64,000 nucleotides of DNA from Bradyrhizobium sp. ORS 285 (GCF_900176205.1 NZ_LT859959.1:5167001-5231000); one strand, 5' to 3'; positions 43,268 through 52,725 are shown, counted from the stretch's first letter. The notes: a model not told the origin generated them from the letters alone. Numbers and translations: made by a program.

Positions 43268-43629
43268 CGGGAGCTATTCGTGGCGGGTTCCAGAGCAGCC
43301 TTTCCTGTGCCAGGGCGCGGCATGCCCTGGCAATCCGCCGATAGTCTCGCCGAATCCGCACCACAGATGTTGCAGATCTCATGCGAACGAGTCGCAAACG
43401 CGCCGCCCCGCTTGAGCCACGATGACTTCGACATTCTGAGGGCTGCCACGCTCCACCCGCAAACTATCGACACGACCCTTCCGTCGGTGCCGTGAGAGCA
43501 TTTCACTGCATGAGCAAGCGCCGCCTTTGGGGGAAAGACCCGCGCGGGGGAGACACGGAACCATCCTGAACTCCGCGACATTGAGGCTTGGCATTCGAGC
43601 AATCGCACTCCGCAAACCGGGAGACAATC
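43268..43629. other. 362-base gap with one promoter candidate
   Basis: No convincing gene is visible. The one clear signal is GGAAC (43557-43561), 17 bases, CATT (43579-43582) on the plus strand, a one-mismatch stress promoter 47 bases before the ATG at 43630. Confidence 0.4.
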
Positions 43630-43878
43630 ATGAGCGACGATCCCGCACTCCCGCCGTTCATCTATGAGGGGCTCTATCCCGCCGAGGGAAAGGCATCCGC
43701 GATCGCTTCGTTCGCCGATGTCGTCAGGCGGGCCGCAACGCAGGTACGCCACGCGGTGGACGCAGGACAGAAGCCGGGAATGCCGCTCCACGTCTTGCGC
43801 AACGTCGCCCGCGAGGCTCCACTTTCTTCTCTGCTGATCGCGTTCCTTCTTGGCGCGGCGATTGCCAGGCGCGGGTAA
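43630..43878 (+). CDS. Small hypothetical protein with C-terminal membrane segment (82 residues)
   Basis: ATG 43630 follows GGGAGACAATC. The product starts MSDDPALPPFIYEGLYPAEGK, has a helical middle (SFADVVRRAATQVRHAVDAG) and ends with a hydrophobic segment 'SSLLIAFLLGAAIARRG' that looks like a C-terminal membrane anchor, reminiscent of DUF883/ElaB-type ribosome- or membrane-associated stress proteins, though the match is weak. A one-mismatch stress promoter lies upstream. Confidence 0.65.
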   Translation: MSDDPALPPFIYEGLYPAEGKASAIASFADVVRRAATQVRHAVDAGQKPGMPLHVLRNVAREAPLSSLLIAFLLGAAIARRG

Positions 43879-43914
43879 ATGCCGCCCGCCGACGTCACCG
43901 CTCTTGAGGAGACA

Positions 43915-44610
43915 TCACACTTCGAGCCACTCCTGGCGCACGGCGGCGTCGGCCTTGAGCTGGTCCGGCGTTCCCTGGAACACGACGCGGCCGTGGCCCA
44001 TGACATAGACGCGCTTGGAGATGCGCATCGCAATCGAGAGCTTCTGCTCGACCAGCAGGATCGCGACGCCGGCCGCCGCGATCCGCGCGATCAGGTCGCC
44101 GACCTGCTGCACGATCAGCGGCGCCAGCCCCTCGGTGGGCTCGTCGATCATGATGAGGTCAGGATCGCCCATCAGTGTCCGGCAGGTGGTCAGCATCTGC
44201 TTCTCGCCACCCGACAAAACACCGGCCGGCGTATCGGCGCGCGCGGCGAGATTGGGAAACATGTCGAGCATGTCCTGCAGGCGCCACTTGCCCGGACGCC
44301 TGATATCCTTGATGCCGAGCACGAGATTCTGCCGCACAGTAAGGCTCGGGAAGATGTCGCGATGCTCGGGCACGTAGCCCAGTCCAAGCCGGGCGATCTT
44401 GTAGCTCGGCAGGCCTGCAATGTCCTTGCCCTTGAAGCGGATCGTGCCCTGCGGGCTGACCTCGCCCATGATCGCCTTCACGGTGGTCGAGCGTCCGACG
44501 CCGTTGCGGCCGAGCAGGCTCACCACTTCGCCCGCGGCAACGTCGAGGTCGACGCCCTGGAGGATGTGGCTCTTGCCGTAATAGGCGTGGAGGTTCCTGA
44601 CTTCGAGCAT
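43915..44610 (-). CDS. livF: Branched-chain amino acid-type ABC transporter, ATPase LivF
   Basis: The 231-residue ATPase has the signature 'VLSGGEKQML' and Walker B 'LIMIDEPTEGL' with the H-loop region. Its Walker A reads GRNGVGRSTT: the usual Lys is Arg. LivF couples ATP hydrolysis to LivHM. The ATG overlaps the livG stop. The downstream end is 36 bases from the convergent 82-residue gene. 'YYGKSHILQGVDL' near the N-terminus is typical of LivF. Confidence 0.9.
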   Translation of the reverse strand: MLEVRNLHAYYGKSHILQGVDLDVAAGEVVSLLGRNGVGRSTTVKAIMGEVSPQGTIRFKGKDIAGLPSYKIARLGLGYVPEHRDIFPSLTVRQNLVLGIKDIRRPGKWRLQDMLDMFPNLAARADTPAGVLSGGEKQMLTTCRTLMGDPDLIMIDEPTEGLAPLIVQQVGDLIARIAAAGVAILLVEQKLSIAMRISKRVYVMGHGRVVFQGTPDQLKADAAVRQEWLEV

Positions 44611-45359
44611 CAGTGGGCCTCCTCGCCGAGATAGGCTTCCCGCACCTTCGGGTCGCGCCGGATCTCCTCCGGCGTGCCCGACGCGATGATGTGGCCATAG
44701 ACCAGCACCGAGATGCGATCGGCGAGACCGAACACCACGCTCATGTCGTGCTCGACGATCACCAAGGTCCGCCCCTCGGTGAGCCGCCGGATCAAGGCCA
44801 CGGCGCGCTCCGTTTCCGCGTTGCTCATGCCGGCGGTCGGCTCGTCGAGCATGACCACCGTCGCGCCGCTCGCGATGGTCACGCCGATCTCGAGTTCGCG
44901 CTGCTCGGCATAGGTCAACAATCCCGCAGGAACGTCGCGCCGGTGGGTGAGATGGATGTCGTCGAGGATCTCCGCGGTCCGCTCGCGCACCTCCGGCAGG
45001 CTGTCGACATTCTTCCAGAACGCGTAGCGATGCCCGATGGCCCACAGCACGGCACACCGAACGTTCTCCCACACCGTCATGCGAGAAAACACGTTGGTCA
45101 CCTGGAACGAGCGCGACAGGCCGCGGCGATTGATCTCGAACGGCCGCAGGCCCGAGATGACCGTGCCGTTCAACCTCACCTCGCCCGAGGTCGGCCGGAT
45201 GTGCCCGCTGATCAGGTTGAACGTCGTGGACTTGCCGGCGCCGTTCGGACCGATGATGGCGTGGCGCTCACCCCTGTTGACGCTGAGATTGAGGTCGCGA
45301 ATGACGCTGACATTGCCGAAGCGCTTTTCGACGCCGCGGACTTCGATGGCTGCTGTCAT
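44610..45359 (-). CDS. livG: Branched-chain amino acid-type ABC transporter, ATPase LivG
   Basis: The 249-residue ATPase has Walker A GPNGAGKST, Walker B 'TVVMLDEPTAGMSNAE' and a signature loop reading 'LLTYAEQRELEIG' in place of LSGGQ, which is normal for LivG-type proteins. It forms the ATPase pair with LivF. It overlaps livM by four bases. Confidence 0.92.
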   Translation of the reverse strand: MTAAIEVRGVEKRFGNVSVIRDLNLSVNRGERHAIIGPNGAGKSTTFNLISGHIRPTSGEVRLNGTVISGLRPFEINRRGLSRSFQVTNVFSRMTVWENVRCAVLWAIGHRYAFWKNVDSLPEVRERTAEILDDIHLTHRRDVPAGLLTYAEQRELEIGVTIASGATVVMLDEPTAGMSNAETERAVALIRRLTEGRTLVIVEHDMSVVFGLADRISVLVYGHIIASGTPEEIRRDPKVREAYLGEEAH

Positions 45360-46648
45360 GCCAGATACCCCCGGTCACGCGCCACGGTGGCGGCCCTATC
45401 CCAGGCTTCGGCGATCCGCTGCCAGGTCAAGCGTGCGACAAGGAAGCCACCGACCACCAGGACTGCGGCGACAGCCCACGTCACCGGCGATTGCGGATTG
45501 AACGCCACGCCGAACAGGTTGATCGCGTCGCCGCCGGAGTAGCGCGCGACGGTCTCGATCGTCAGGATGACGCCGCAGGCGAGTGCGGCAGTCGGCACGA
45601 CCGCCAGGAGATAGGACGGGATCACCATTCCGAGTGTGCGGGCCCGGACCAGCGGCCGGTGCATCATCAGCAGGCCGGCGATGCCGCCGGGCGAGAACAT
45701 TACGATGCCGATGAAGATGATGCCGAAATAGAGCTGCCACACGCTAGTGAGGCTCGTCAGCCCGAGTTGGAGATAGGTCACCAGGATGGCGCCGAGAATC
45801 GGACCGAAGAAATAGGCGGTGCCGCCGATGAAGGTGGAAAACAGCACGAGCCCCGACTGGATCGCGCCGAGATAGGCGGAATTAGCAATCTCGAAGCTGA
45901 TCGCCGCGAGGCCCCCTGCGACGCCCGCGAAGAAGCCGGCGAAGCAAAAAGCGAGATAGCGGACGACGTGCGGGTCGTAGCCGATGAACTGGACGCGCTC
46001 GGGATTGTCGCGAACGGCGTTGCTGATCCGCCCCAGCGGGGTCCGGGTCAGCGCGTACATCGCGATCGCCGACAGCACCAGCCAGAACGCGATGAGGTAA
46101 TAGACCTGGATCTGCGGCCCGAAGGTCCAGCCGAACATGCGCGGCAGAGCCGTCCGGTCCGTGGTGATGCCGGCTTCGCCGCCGAACACCGAGCGCAGGA
46201 TCAGCGACGACGACGCGACGAGCTCGCCGATCCCAAGCGAGATCATCGCGAACACCGTGCCGGCCCGCTTGGTCATGACCCAGCCGAGGAGGATGGCGAA
46301 GGCAAGCCCGCCCAGCCCGCCGAACAGCGGGATGAACGGCAGCGGAATCGGCCAGCCATGCGCGACCACCGCGTTCATCATATGGCAGGCGGCAAAGCCG
46401 CCCAGGCCATAGTGAACCGCATGGCCGAACGACAGCAGCCCTGTCTGGCCGAGCAGGATGTTGTAGGAGAGCGCAAAGACGATCGCGATCCCGATCAGGC
46501 TGAACGAGGTCAGCGATCCGCCCGAGCTGAACAGCAGCGGCAGGATGATCAGCACGGCAATGCCGAGCAGCCAGATGGCGTAGAAGCGGAGGTGAGATCC
46601 GGCTGACCGCGCCGACACCGGCGAGGCCGAAGTTACTGCTGCGGTCAT
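45356..46648 (-). CDS. livM: Branched-chain amino acid-type ABC transporter, permease LivM
   Basis: The 430-residue permease has about ten transmembrane helices. The LivM pattern is seen in 'LLGQTGLLSFGHAVHYGLGGFAA' and 'LTRTPLGRISNAVRDNPERVQFIGYD', the coupling loop that contacts the ATPases. It has ~60 extra residues with two helices at the C-terminus compared with usual LivM (~320-360). It overlaps both livG and livH by four bases. Confidence 0.9.
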   Translation of the reverse strand: MTAAVTSASPVSARSAGSHLRFYAIWLLGIAVLIILPLLFSSGGSLTSFSLIGIAIVFALSYNILLGQTGLLSFGHAVHYGLGGFAACHMMNAVVAHGWPIPLPFIPLFGGLGGLAFAILLGWVMTKRAGTVFAMISLGIGELVASSSLILRSVFGGEAGITTDRTALPRMFGWTFGPQIQVYYLIAFWLVLSAIAMYALTRTPLGRISNAVRDNPERVQFIGYDPHVVRYLAFCFAGFFAGVAGGLAAISFEIANSAYLGAIQSGLVLFSTFIGGTAYFFGPILGAILVTYLQLGLTSLTSVWQLYFGIIFIGIVMFSPGGIAGLLMMHRPLVRARTLGMVIPSYLLAVVPTAALACGVILTIETVARYSGGDAINLFGVAFNPQSPVTWAVAAVLVVGGFLVARLTWQRIAEAWDRAATVARDRGYLA

Positions 46649-47592
46649 GATTCACGCGTCCCCATCAGGCCCACGGGGCGCACGATCAGCACCAGCACCA
46701 GCAGCAGGTAGGGCACGATCGGTGCGACCTGCGCGATCGTCACGTTCCAGATGTCGGTGAGCACCGATGACCCGGCGGAGGGATCGAGCGGGCCGAAGGC
46801 GCTCGCCAGCGAACCATTCAAGGCCACCGCAAAGGTCTGCACCAGGCCGATCACCAGCGAGGCGATGAACGCACCCGGCAGCGAGCCGAGGCCGCCGAAC
46901 ACGATGACCACGAACAGGATCGGCCCGAGTGCCGCGGCCATGTCGGACTGTGTCACCAAGGCCGGACCGGCGATCACGCCGGCGAGACCGGCCAGCGCGC
47001 TGCCGACGCCGAACACCACCATGAAGACGCGGCCGACATTATGGCCGAGATGGCCCACCATATGAGGATGCGTCAACGCCGCCTGCACGATCAGGCCGAC
47101 ACGGGTGCGCTTGAGCACGACCAGCAGCACCACGAAGATCGTGACCGACACCGCCAGCATGAACAGCTTGTAGGCCGGATAATTGGTCGAGAAGATCGTG
47201 AACGCAGGAAAATCCAGCAGCGCCGGCACGCGATAATCGAGCGGGGTCTTGCCCCAGATCATCGAGACGATTTCCTCGATGGCGAAGGCAAGACCGAAGG
47301 TCAGCAGCAGCTCGGCGACATGGCCATGCTTGTGCGTGTTGCGCAGGCCGTAGCGCTCCACCGCCATGCCGATGGCGCCGACAAGGAGCGGCGCCAGCAG
47401 CAGCGCCGGCCAGAAGCCGAGCCATTTGGTGAGCTGGAAGCCGAAAAAGGCGCCCAGCATGTAGAAGCTGGCATGGGCGAAATTGAGCACCCCCATCATG
47501 CTGAAGATGACTGTCAAGCCGCTCGACAGCAAAAACAGCAGCATGCCGAACAGCACGCCGTTGAGGGTGGAGATGACGATGAGTTCAAGCAC
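46645..47592 (-). CDS. livH: Branched-chain amino acid-type ABC transporter, permease LivH
   Basis: The 315-residue permease has eight or nine helices, with the LivH features 'SSGLTVIFSMMGVLNFAHASFYMLGA' near the N-terminus and 'FGGLGSLPGAFIASLVIGLVQT' near the C-terminus. First gene of the livHMGF run; a strong stem-loop separates it from the binding-protein gene 107 bases upstream. Confidence 0.92.
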   Translation of the reverse strand: MLELIVISTLNGVLFGMLLFLLSSGLTVIFSMMGVLNFAHASFYMLGAFFGFQLTKWLGFWPALLLAPLLVGAIGMAVERYGLRNTHKHGHVAELLLTFGLAFAIEEIVSMIWGKTPLDYRVPALLDFPAFTIFSTNYPAYKLFMLAVSVTIFVVLLVVLKRTRVGLIVQAALTHPHMVGHLGHNVGRVFMVVFGVGSALAGLAGVIAGPALVTQSDMAAALGPILFVVIVFGGLGSLPGAFIASLVIGLVQTFAVALNGSLASAFGPLDPSAGSSVLTDIWNVTIAQVAPIVPYLLLVLVLIVRPVGLMGTRES

Positions 47593-47655
47593 GGCGCACT
47601 CGCGAATGTCGGGCTTCGATGCCCTGGCCGCTCAGTCCGGGTCAGATCGGCGGAC

Positions 47656-47688
47656 GACCTCCCGCGCGGTGGAACCGCGCGGGAGGTC
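47656..47688 (-). terminator. Strong stem-loop between binding protein and livH
   Basis: GACCTCCCGCGCGGT (47656-47670) and ACCGCGCGGGAGGTC (47674-47688) pair perfectly (15 bp) around GGA, 12 bases after the binding-protein stop. It lacks a T-run. It probably protects the 3' end of the binding-protein mRNA and lowers read-through into livHMGF, so that binding protein is in excess. Confidence 0.7.
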
Positions 47689-47699
47689 AGCACGGATGG

Positions 47700-48932
47700 T
47701 TAGGGCCGCGTCATCTTGCAGGTCGTCGACACCATGGCCTGGGGCGTATCGACCTTGGTGACCAGATGCCATCCCCAGCCGGTGTTCTCCTCGTCGAACG
47801 GCTCGTTCGCCGCGAGCTTGCCGAAGGACGAGACGTAGATCGGCTGGAAGAACTGGTGGTCATCCTTGCGCATGATGCCGGTGCCGCCGTCCAGGACCTC
47901 GAACTTGAGATCCTCGAGCGCTGCGGCCACCTTCACCGGATCGACGGAGTTGGCCTTCTCGGCCGCCGCCTTGAACATGCGCATCTCGTTGACCGCGCGC
48001 GGATACCACAGCGACAGGTTGACCTTGGCGCGGAACGCCTTTTCGTAGTCCATCGCCGCCTGATTGCCGGAGTTGGCGAAGCCTTCGGTCAGCTGGAACA
48101 CCTGATGATCGAGGCCGGTCTGCTTGATCGCGGTCGGACCGCCCGCGCCACCCGCGTAATACGTGTACCAGTTGACCTTCAGGCCGGCATCGGCCGCGGC
48201 CTTGAGCAGCAGCGCGATGTCCTGGCCCCAATTGCCGGTGATGACGCTGTCGGCGCCGGACGCCTTGATCTTGGCGACGTAGGGCGAGAAGTCCGTGATC
48301 TTCAGCAGCGGATGCAGCTCGTCACCGACGATCTGGACGTCGGCCCGCTTCGCCGCCAGCATCTTGCGCGCGTCGCTGCGCACCGACTGCCCGAACGAAT
48401 AGTCCTGGTTGATCAGGTACACCTTCTTGATGGACGGAATGTCCTTCATGTAATTGGTGAGCGCCTCCATCTTGATGTCGGAGCTCGCGTCCCAGCGGAA
48501 ATGCCAGTAGCTGCACTTCTCGTTGGTCATGCTCGGATCGACCGCGGCATAGTTGAAATACAGCACTTCCTTGCCGGGATTGCGCGTGTTGTGCTTGGTG
48601 ACGAAGTCCTCCAGGGCGAGCCCGACGGACGAGCCGTTGCCTTGCGTGATGTAGCGAACGCCGGCGTCGATCGCCTTCTGGGCCTGGACCAGGCTCTCCT
48701 GCGGATTGGTCTTGTTGTCGAACGGCACGATCTCGACCTTGCGGCCGAGAATGCCGCCCTTGGCGTTGAGCTCGTCGGCGAGATATTGGAAGGTCTTCAG
48801 GCCGCCCTCGCCGACGCTGGCGCCGCCGCCGGACAGCGGATCGATATAGCCGATCTTGATGGTGTCCTCCGCCTGCGCGGCGTGGCCGAGCATGGGAGCG
48901 ATCAGGGCAATGGCCAAAGTGAACTTGCGCAT
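47700..48932 (-). CDS. Branched-chain amino acid-type ABC transporter, periplasmic binding protein
   Basis: The 410-residue product has a signal peptide (MRKFTLAIALIAPMLGHAAQA) and a type I periplasmic-binding fold: 'IKIGYIDPLSGGGASVGEGGLK', 'GGILGRKVEIVPFDNK' and 'KVYLINQDYSFGQSVRSDARKML'. The family binds Leu/Ile/Val, urea, amides, aromatic acids and others, so the ligand is open. It precedes livHMGF in the same direction. Confidence 0.9.
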   Translation of the reverse strand: MRKFTLAIALIAPMLGHAAQAEDTIKIGYIDPLSGGGASVGEGGLKTFQYLADELNAKGGILGRKVEIVPFDNKTNPQESLVQAQKAIDAGVRYITQGNGSSVGLALEDFVTKHNTRNPGKEVLYFNYAAVDPSMTNEKCSYWHFRWDASSDIKMEALTNYMKDIPSIKKVYLINQDYSFGQSVRSDARKMLAAKRADVQIVGDELHPLLKITDFSPYVAKIKASGADSVITGNWGQDIALLLKAAADAGLKVNWYTYYAGGAGGPTAIKQTGLDHQVFQLTEGFANSGNQAAMDYEKAFRAKVNLSLWYPRAVNEMRMFKAAAEKANSVDPVKVAAALEDLKFEVLDGGTGIMRKDDHQFFQPIYVSSFGKLAANEPFDEENTGWGWHLVTKVDTPQAMVSTTCKMTRP

Positions 48933-49162
48933 ATTCTTGTTTCCTCACTGGCTGTCGACTTCAGTCGATCGATGCGCATGACGCGCAATTTGAGAAGGCA
49001 CTGAGCAGAATAACGGACGGAACACAAGCTCAAGGATGGCGTGAAGGCATGTTGCAGTTCCGGCATGCGAGACAGCGGCAGTCGCGGCTCGACGTTTCAT
49101 CCCGCGGAATGTCGGTGTCCGCATCGTGGACACGTGTCCTTCCCAGGATGGGCGCGGCATAG

Positions 49163-50434
49163 TCATATCGTCTGTTGCGCCATGTCGGACAGCGCTGCAT
49201 AGGTTCCACTCTGGAAGATCGGCAGAGCACGACGGCCCGCAGCGCCGCGCCCCGTGGCGATCGTGGCTCCTACTCCGGCCGAGACCGGCACCTGATGCTG
49301 AATCAGATAGATCATGACCAGATCGTTGACGGGATCGGCCTGCCACCACGTGCCGAAGATGCCCGGCCAGGTCATCGATCCCGGGGGGCCGCAGGCATAG
49401 GGATTGCCGACCGACGTCTCGGCAATCGCAAGTCCAAGCCCGAATCCGCTAGTCTGCCAGAGCGGCATGCCGGCGAAAGGGACCTGTCGCTGCGACGGCG
49501 TCAGCCGGTTGGTCCGCATCAGGTCGACGGTTTCACGCCGCAGCAGCCTGACGCCGTTCAGCTCGCCTCCTTCGAGCAGCATGCGCGCGAACCTGTGATA
49601 GTCGGGCGCCGACGAGATCAAGCCGCCGCCACCCGGCGTGTAGGCAGGCGGCGCGTCATACATCACGGGCTCCAGCTTCGCGAGCCGGCCTGTCGCCTCG
49701 TCATGGCTGTAAAGGCTCGCAAGACGATCGCGCTTGGCCTGCGGCAACCAGAAATCGGTATCGGCCATGCCGAGCGGCGCGAAGATGCGCTCTCGCAGAA
49801 CGTCACGAAATGGCTTGCCTTCGACCCGGCCGATCAGGAAGCCGAGCACGTCGGTCGAATGACCATAGTGAAATCGGTCGCCGGGCTGATGGGCCAGCGG
49901 CAGCGTGCCGAGCGCGGCGAGCCATTCGTCAGGCGTCGACCGGTTCATCGCGGGATCGCCGAGCGCGCGCTCGTAGGCGAGCTTGAGCGGACCTTCCGAA
50001 AAGAACGCATAGGCGATCCCCGACCGATGCGTCAGCAGATCCTCAATCGTGATCGCGCGATCGGCCGGCACAGTGTCCTCGATCGGACCAGCGGCGTTGC
50101 GCAGCACCCGCACATCTGCGAGCTCCGGAACCCAGCGCGAGATCGGATCCGCTAGGCCGATCCGGCCCTCCTCGACCAGCATCATTGCCGCCACTGACGT
50201 GACCGGCTTGGTCATCGACGCGATCCGGAACAGCGTGTCCGGACGCATCGGGCTCCTGGCTTCCATATCGCGCCAGCCGATGGTCTCGGCGTGAACGACC
50301 TCGCCGCCGCGCGAGATCAGCGACACGATACCTGCGAGCTCGCCGCGGTCGACGAATTCGGCGAGCGCCGGGCCGATCGCTGCGAGCGCCGCGGGGTCGA
50401 AGCCCCGACGGCGGCGAACGGCTTCACTGGTCAT
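49163..50434 (-). CDS. Beta-lactamase-fold serine hydrolase
   Basis: The 423-residue protein has the Ser-x-x-Lys motif SMTK (about residues 72-75, in 'FRIASMTKPVTSVAAM') and 'RFHYGHSTDVLG' as the Tyr-x-Ser/Asn motif of class C/EstB-like enzymes. No signal peptide is evident. Relatives are esterases, D-aminopeptidases or lactonases. It lies between two binding-protein genes on the same strand and might process an ester or amide nutrient. 230 bases separate it from the binding protein downstream, in which I see no gene. Confidence 0.85.
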   Translation of the reverse strand: MTSEAVRRRRGFDPAALAAIGPALAEFVDRGELAGIVSLISRGGEVVHAETIGWRDMEARSPMRPDTLFRIASMTKPVTSVAAMMLVEEGRIGLADPISRWVPELADVRVLRNAAGPIEDTVPADRAITIEDLLTHRSGIAYAFFSEGPLKLAYERALGDPAMNRSTPDEWLAALGTLPLAHQPGDRFHYGHSTDVLGFLIGRVEGKPFRDVLRERIFAPLGMADTDFWLPQAKRDRLASLYSHDEATGRLAKLEPVMYDAPPAYTPGGGGLISSAPDYHRFARMLLEGGELNGVRLLRRETVDLMRTNRLTPSQRQVPFAGMPLWQTSGFGLGLAIAETSVGNPYACGPPGSMTWPGIFGTWWQADPVNDLVMIYLIQHQVPVSAGVGATIATGRGAAGRRALPIFQSGTYAALSDMAQQTI

Positions 50435-50541
50435 GCGCGGCGCTCCGATGGAGAGAGTTCTGTGGGTGGGCGCCGGCGCAAGACTGTCGGCGTCACGGTT
50501 CGCCAGCGGCGCAGGCTGATACCGAGGCCAGGAGAGACGGC

Positions 50542-51762
50542 CTAGTCCGCCTTGAAGTCGTCGGTGAGGATCGGCCCCGAAATGATCCAGCGCTGACCGT
50601 CGAATTTCATCATCTGGAATTGCTTGTTGATGCGGTAGTCATCGGATGTCGTCGTGATCGACATCCCCGGCAGGCCCAGATCCGGCACGAAGCCCTTGAT
50701 GTTGGTCGCCTGCTTCATGATGTTGGCGCGCGTCAGCTCGTCGCCGCACTGCTTGAGGATCTGGACGAGCAGCGCCGCCGTCGAGTAGCCATAGGTCGCG
50801 TAGCCGCTGTTGGCGTCCTCGCCCGGAGCGTATTTCGCCATGAACGCCTTGTAGCGCTTCATGCCCTCGTCGTCGGCCCATTGCGGATCGAGCGGATCCT
50901 TGCCATAGGCGACCGAGATGATGTCCTTGGCGTTCTCCAGCCCTGCCGGGACCAGCACCTGACCGACACCTGTCGCATTGACTTCGAGGATGTGCACAGG
51001 CTTCCAGCCCAGCTCGGCGGCTTTCCTGATCGACTGCGCCGCGAATTTCGGCGTCGACATGTTGTAGAACAGGTCGGCACCCGACGCCTTCAGCGTCACC
51101 AGCTGCGAATCGACGGTCGGGTCGGACACCTCGTAGGACAATTCCTTGACGATCATGCCGGCCTTGGCGCCAAGCCCATCCTTCAACCCCTTGACGTAGT
51201 CTTTGCCCAGATCGTCGCTCTGATAGAGGATGCCGATCTTGGCGTTCGGATGGTTCTCGAGAATGTATTTCGCGTAGATGTGCGCTTCCGACTGGTAGTT
51301 CGGGTTGGCGGAGATGGTCCACGGAAAATTCTTGGGATCGGTGAAGCGGGACGCGCCGCTTCCAGCGAGCAGCTGCGGCACGCCCTTGCTGTTGAGATAT
51401 TTCTGCACCGCGGCATTCGGCGGCGTGCCGATGATCTGGAACGTGGTGAGCACCTCGTCGCTTTCGACCAGCTTGCGCACCTGCTCCACCGTCTTCGGCG
51501 GGCTGTAGGCGTCGTCGTATTGAATGAGGTTGATCTTGCGGCCGTTGACGCCGCCCTGCTCGTTGATCATCCGGATATAGGCCGCCTCCGCCCTGCCTAT
51601 GGCGCCGAAGGTGGATGCCGGCCCGCTCGTCGGATTGGTCTGACCGATCTTGATCTCGGTATCGGTGGCGCCGACGTCGTATTTCTTTTGTGCGAGCGCC
51701 GGAGCTGAAAGGGCCATGCCGAGCATCAGCAGGGCAGCCGCCGTCGACTTGATCCGTGTCAT
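50542..51762 (-). CDS. Second periplasmic binding protein of the branched-chain amino acid type
   Basis: The 406-residue product has a signal peptide (MTRIKSTAAALLMLGMALSAPALA) and a type I binding fold ('IKIGQTNPTSGPASTFGAIGRAEAAYI', 'GGVNGRKINLIQYDDAYSPPKTVEQVRKLVE'). It differs clearly from the protein at 47.7 kb. ATG 51762 follows GGGAGGACAC. No permease genes adjoin it, so it may share the livHMGF system. It is divergent from the TetR gene and close to the palindromic operator. Confidence 0.9.
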   Translation of the reverse strand: MTRIKSTAAALLMLGMALSAPALAQKKYDVGATDTEIKIGQTNPTSGPASTFGAIGRAEAAYIRMINEQGGVNGRKINLIQYDDAYSPPKTVEQVRKLVESDEVLTTFQIIGTPPNAAVQKYLNSKGVPQLLAGSGASRFTDPKNFPWTISANPNYQSEAHIYAKYILENHPNAKIGILYQSDDLGKDYVKGLKDGLGAKAGMIVKELSYEVSDPTVDSQLVTLKASGADLFYNMSTPKFAAQSIRKAAELGWKPVHILEVNATGVGQVLVPAGLENAKDIISVAYGKDPLDPQWADDEGMKRYKAFMAKYAPGEDANSGYATYGYSTAALLVQILKQCGDELTRANIMKQATNIKGFVPDLGLPGMSITTTSDDYRINKQFQMMKFDGQRWIISGPILTDDFKAD

Positions 51763-51912
51763 GTGTCCTCCCGTGAGCGGCTGATCAATCGCCAACCGAT
51801 TTTTGATGACGTCAGCACACGCCGAGGGGCGGCAGCTAGGCTGGCACCTGTTCGGAGATCACTTCCGTCACGCGTACAGACCTACCGTCCGGCTAACGTT
51901 CGGTCAAGTTCA

Positions 51913-51932
51913 TTCATTTAGCACTAAATGAA
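51913..51932. promoter_or_regulatory. Palindromic operator between binding protein and TetR genes
   Basis: TTCATTTAG (51913-51921) and CTAAATGAA (51924-51932) are exact reverse complements with a 2-base centre. This 20-bp AT-rich palindrome stands in a GC-rich divergent intergenic region. Its size and symmetry suit a TetR-family dimer, so the adjacent regulator probably binds it to control itself, the CoA ligase and the divergent binding protein. Confidence 0.7.
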
Positions 51933-52032
51933 ATTGTTGGAACGCCGAAATCCCGCTTGACCGGAAGCGCCCGCGCCCGCATCGTCGACACAGCAATGGC
52001 GCCGCGTGCGCCGATCAGGGATCAGGGAGAGC

Positions 52033-52725
52033 ATGGCAGCACAGCCGAAGCCCGAGGGGCGCCGGACGCGCGCGGAACAGCGCGCGACGACGGTGAAGCT
52101 GATCCTCGACACCAGCGAAGAGCTGTTCGCGCAGCTGGGCTATTACGGCGTGACGATCAAGGATGTGGCCGACAAGATGGGCATCCATCCCGCGCTGATC
52201 CATTATTACTTCGACGGCAAGAGAGCGCTGTTCGACGCCGTGTTCGAACGCCGCATGGAATACGCCGTCACGGTGCGCACGGCCGGGCTGGATGCCTACG
52301 AGGCCAAGGTCGGAGATCGTCCGACCGTGGAAGGCGCGCTGCGCGCCTATTATGACGGCGCGTTCGACGTCTACGTCAACGAAGAGGATAACTGGCGGCA
52401 CTTCGGCCGGATCTTCGCACAGGTCGCCAACGCGCCGGGCTATGGCGTGGAGATGCTGGACGCCTATCTCGACCCGATGGTGCTGCGTCTCATCGGGCTG
52501 CTGCAGAAGGCATTGCCCGACGCCGCGCCTGAAGACCTGTTCTGGAGCTTCCAATTCACCTCCGGCGCCTACTCGCTGATCCTGTCCCGCACCGGCCGCA
52601 TCGACCGCCTGTCCGGCGGCCTCTGCAAGTCCGACGATTTCGTGGCCGTCCGCGAGCGCTTCGTGACCTTCATGGCCGGAGGCTTCAACGCGCTCTACAA
52701 GCGGCGGAAGCAGAAGTCGAAATGA
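52033..52725 (+). CDS. TetR-family transcriptional regulator
   Basis: The 230-residue protein has an N-terminal TetR helix-turn-helix: 'VTIKDVADKMGIHPALIHYYFDGKRALFDAVF' (about 38-69). The ligand domain after residue 75 is family-specific. The start at 52033 follows GGGAGAGC. It overlaps the acetoacetyl-CoA synthetase gene by four bases, so the two are co-expressed; an acyl-CoA or keto acid is a probable ligand. Confidence 0.9.
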   Translation: MAAQPKPEGRRTRAEQRATTVKLILDTSEELFAQLGYYGVTIKDVADKMGIHPALIHYYFDGKRALFDAVFERRMEYAVTVRTAGLDAYEAKVGDRPTVEGALRAYYDGAFDVYVNEEDNWRHFGRIFAQVANAPGYGVEMLDAYLDPMVLRLIGLLQKALPDAAPEDLFWSFQFTSGAYSLILSRTGRIDRLSGGLCKSDDFVAVRERFVTFMAGGFNALYKRRKQKSK

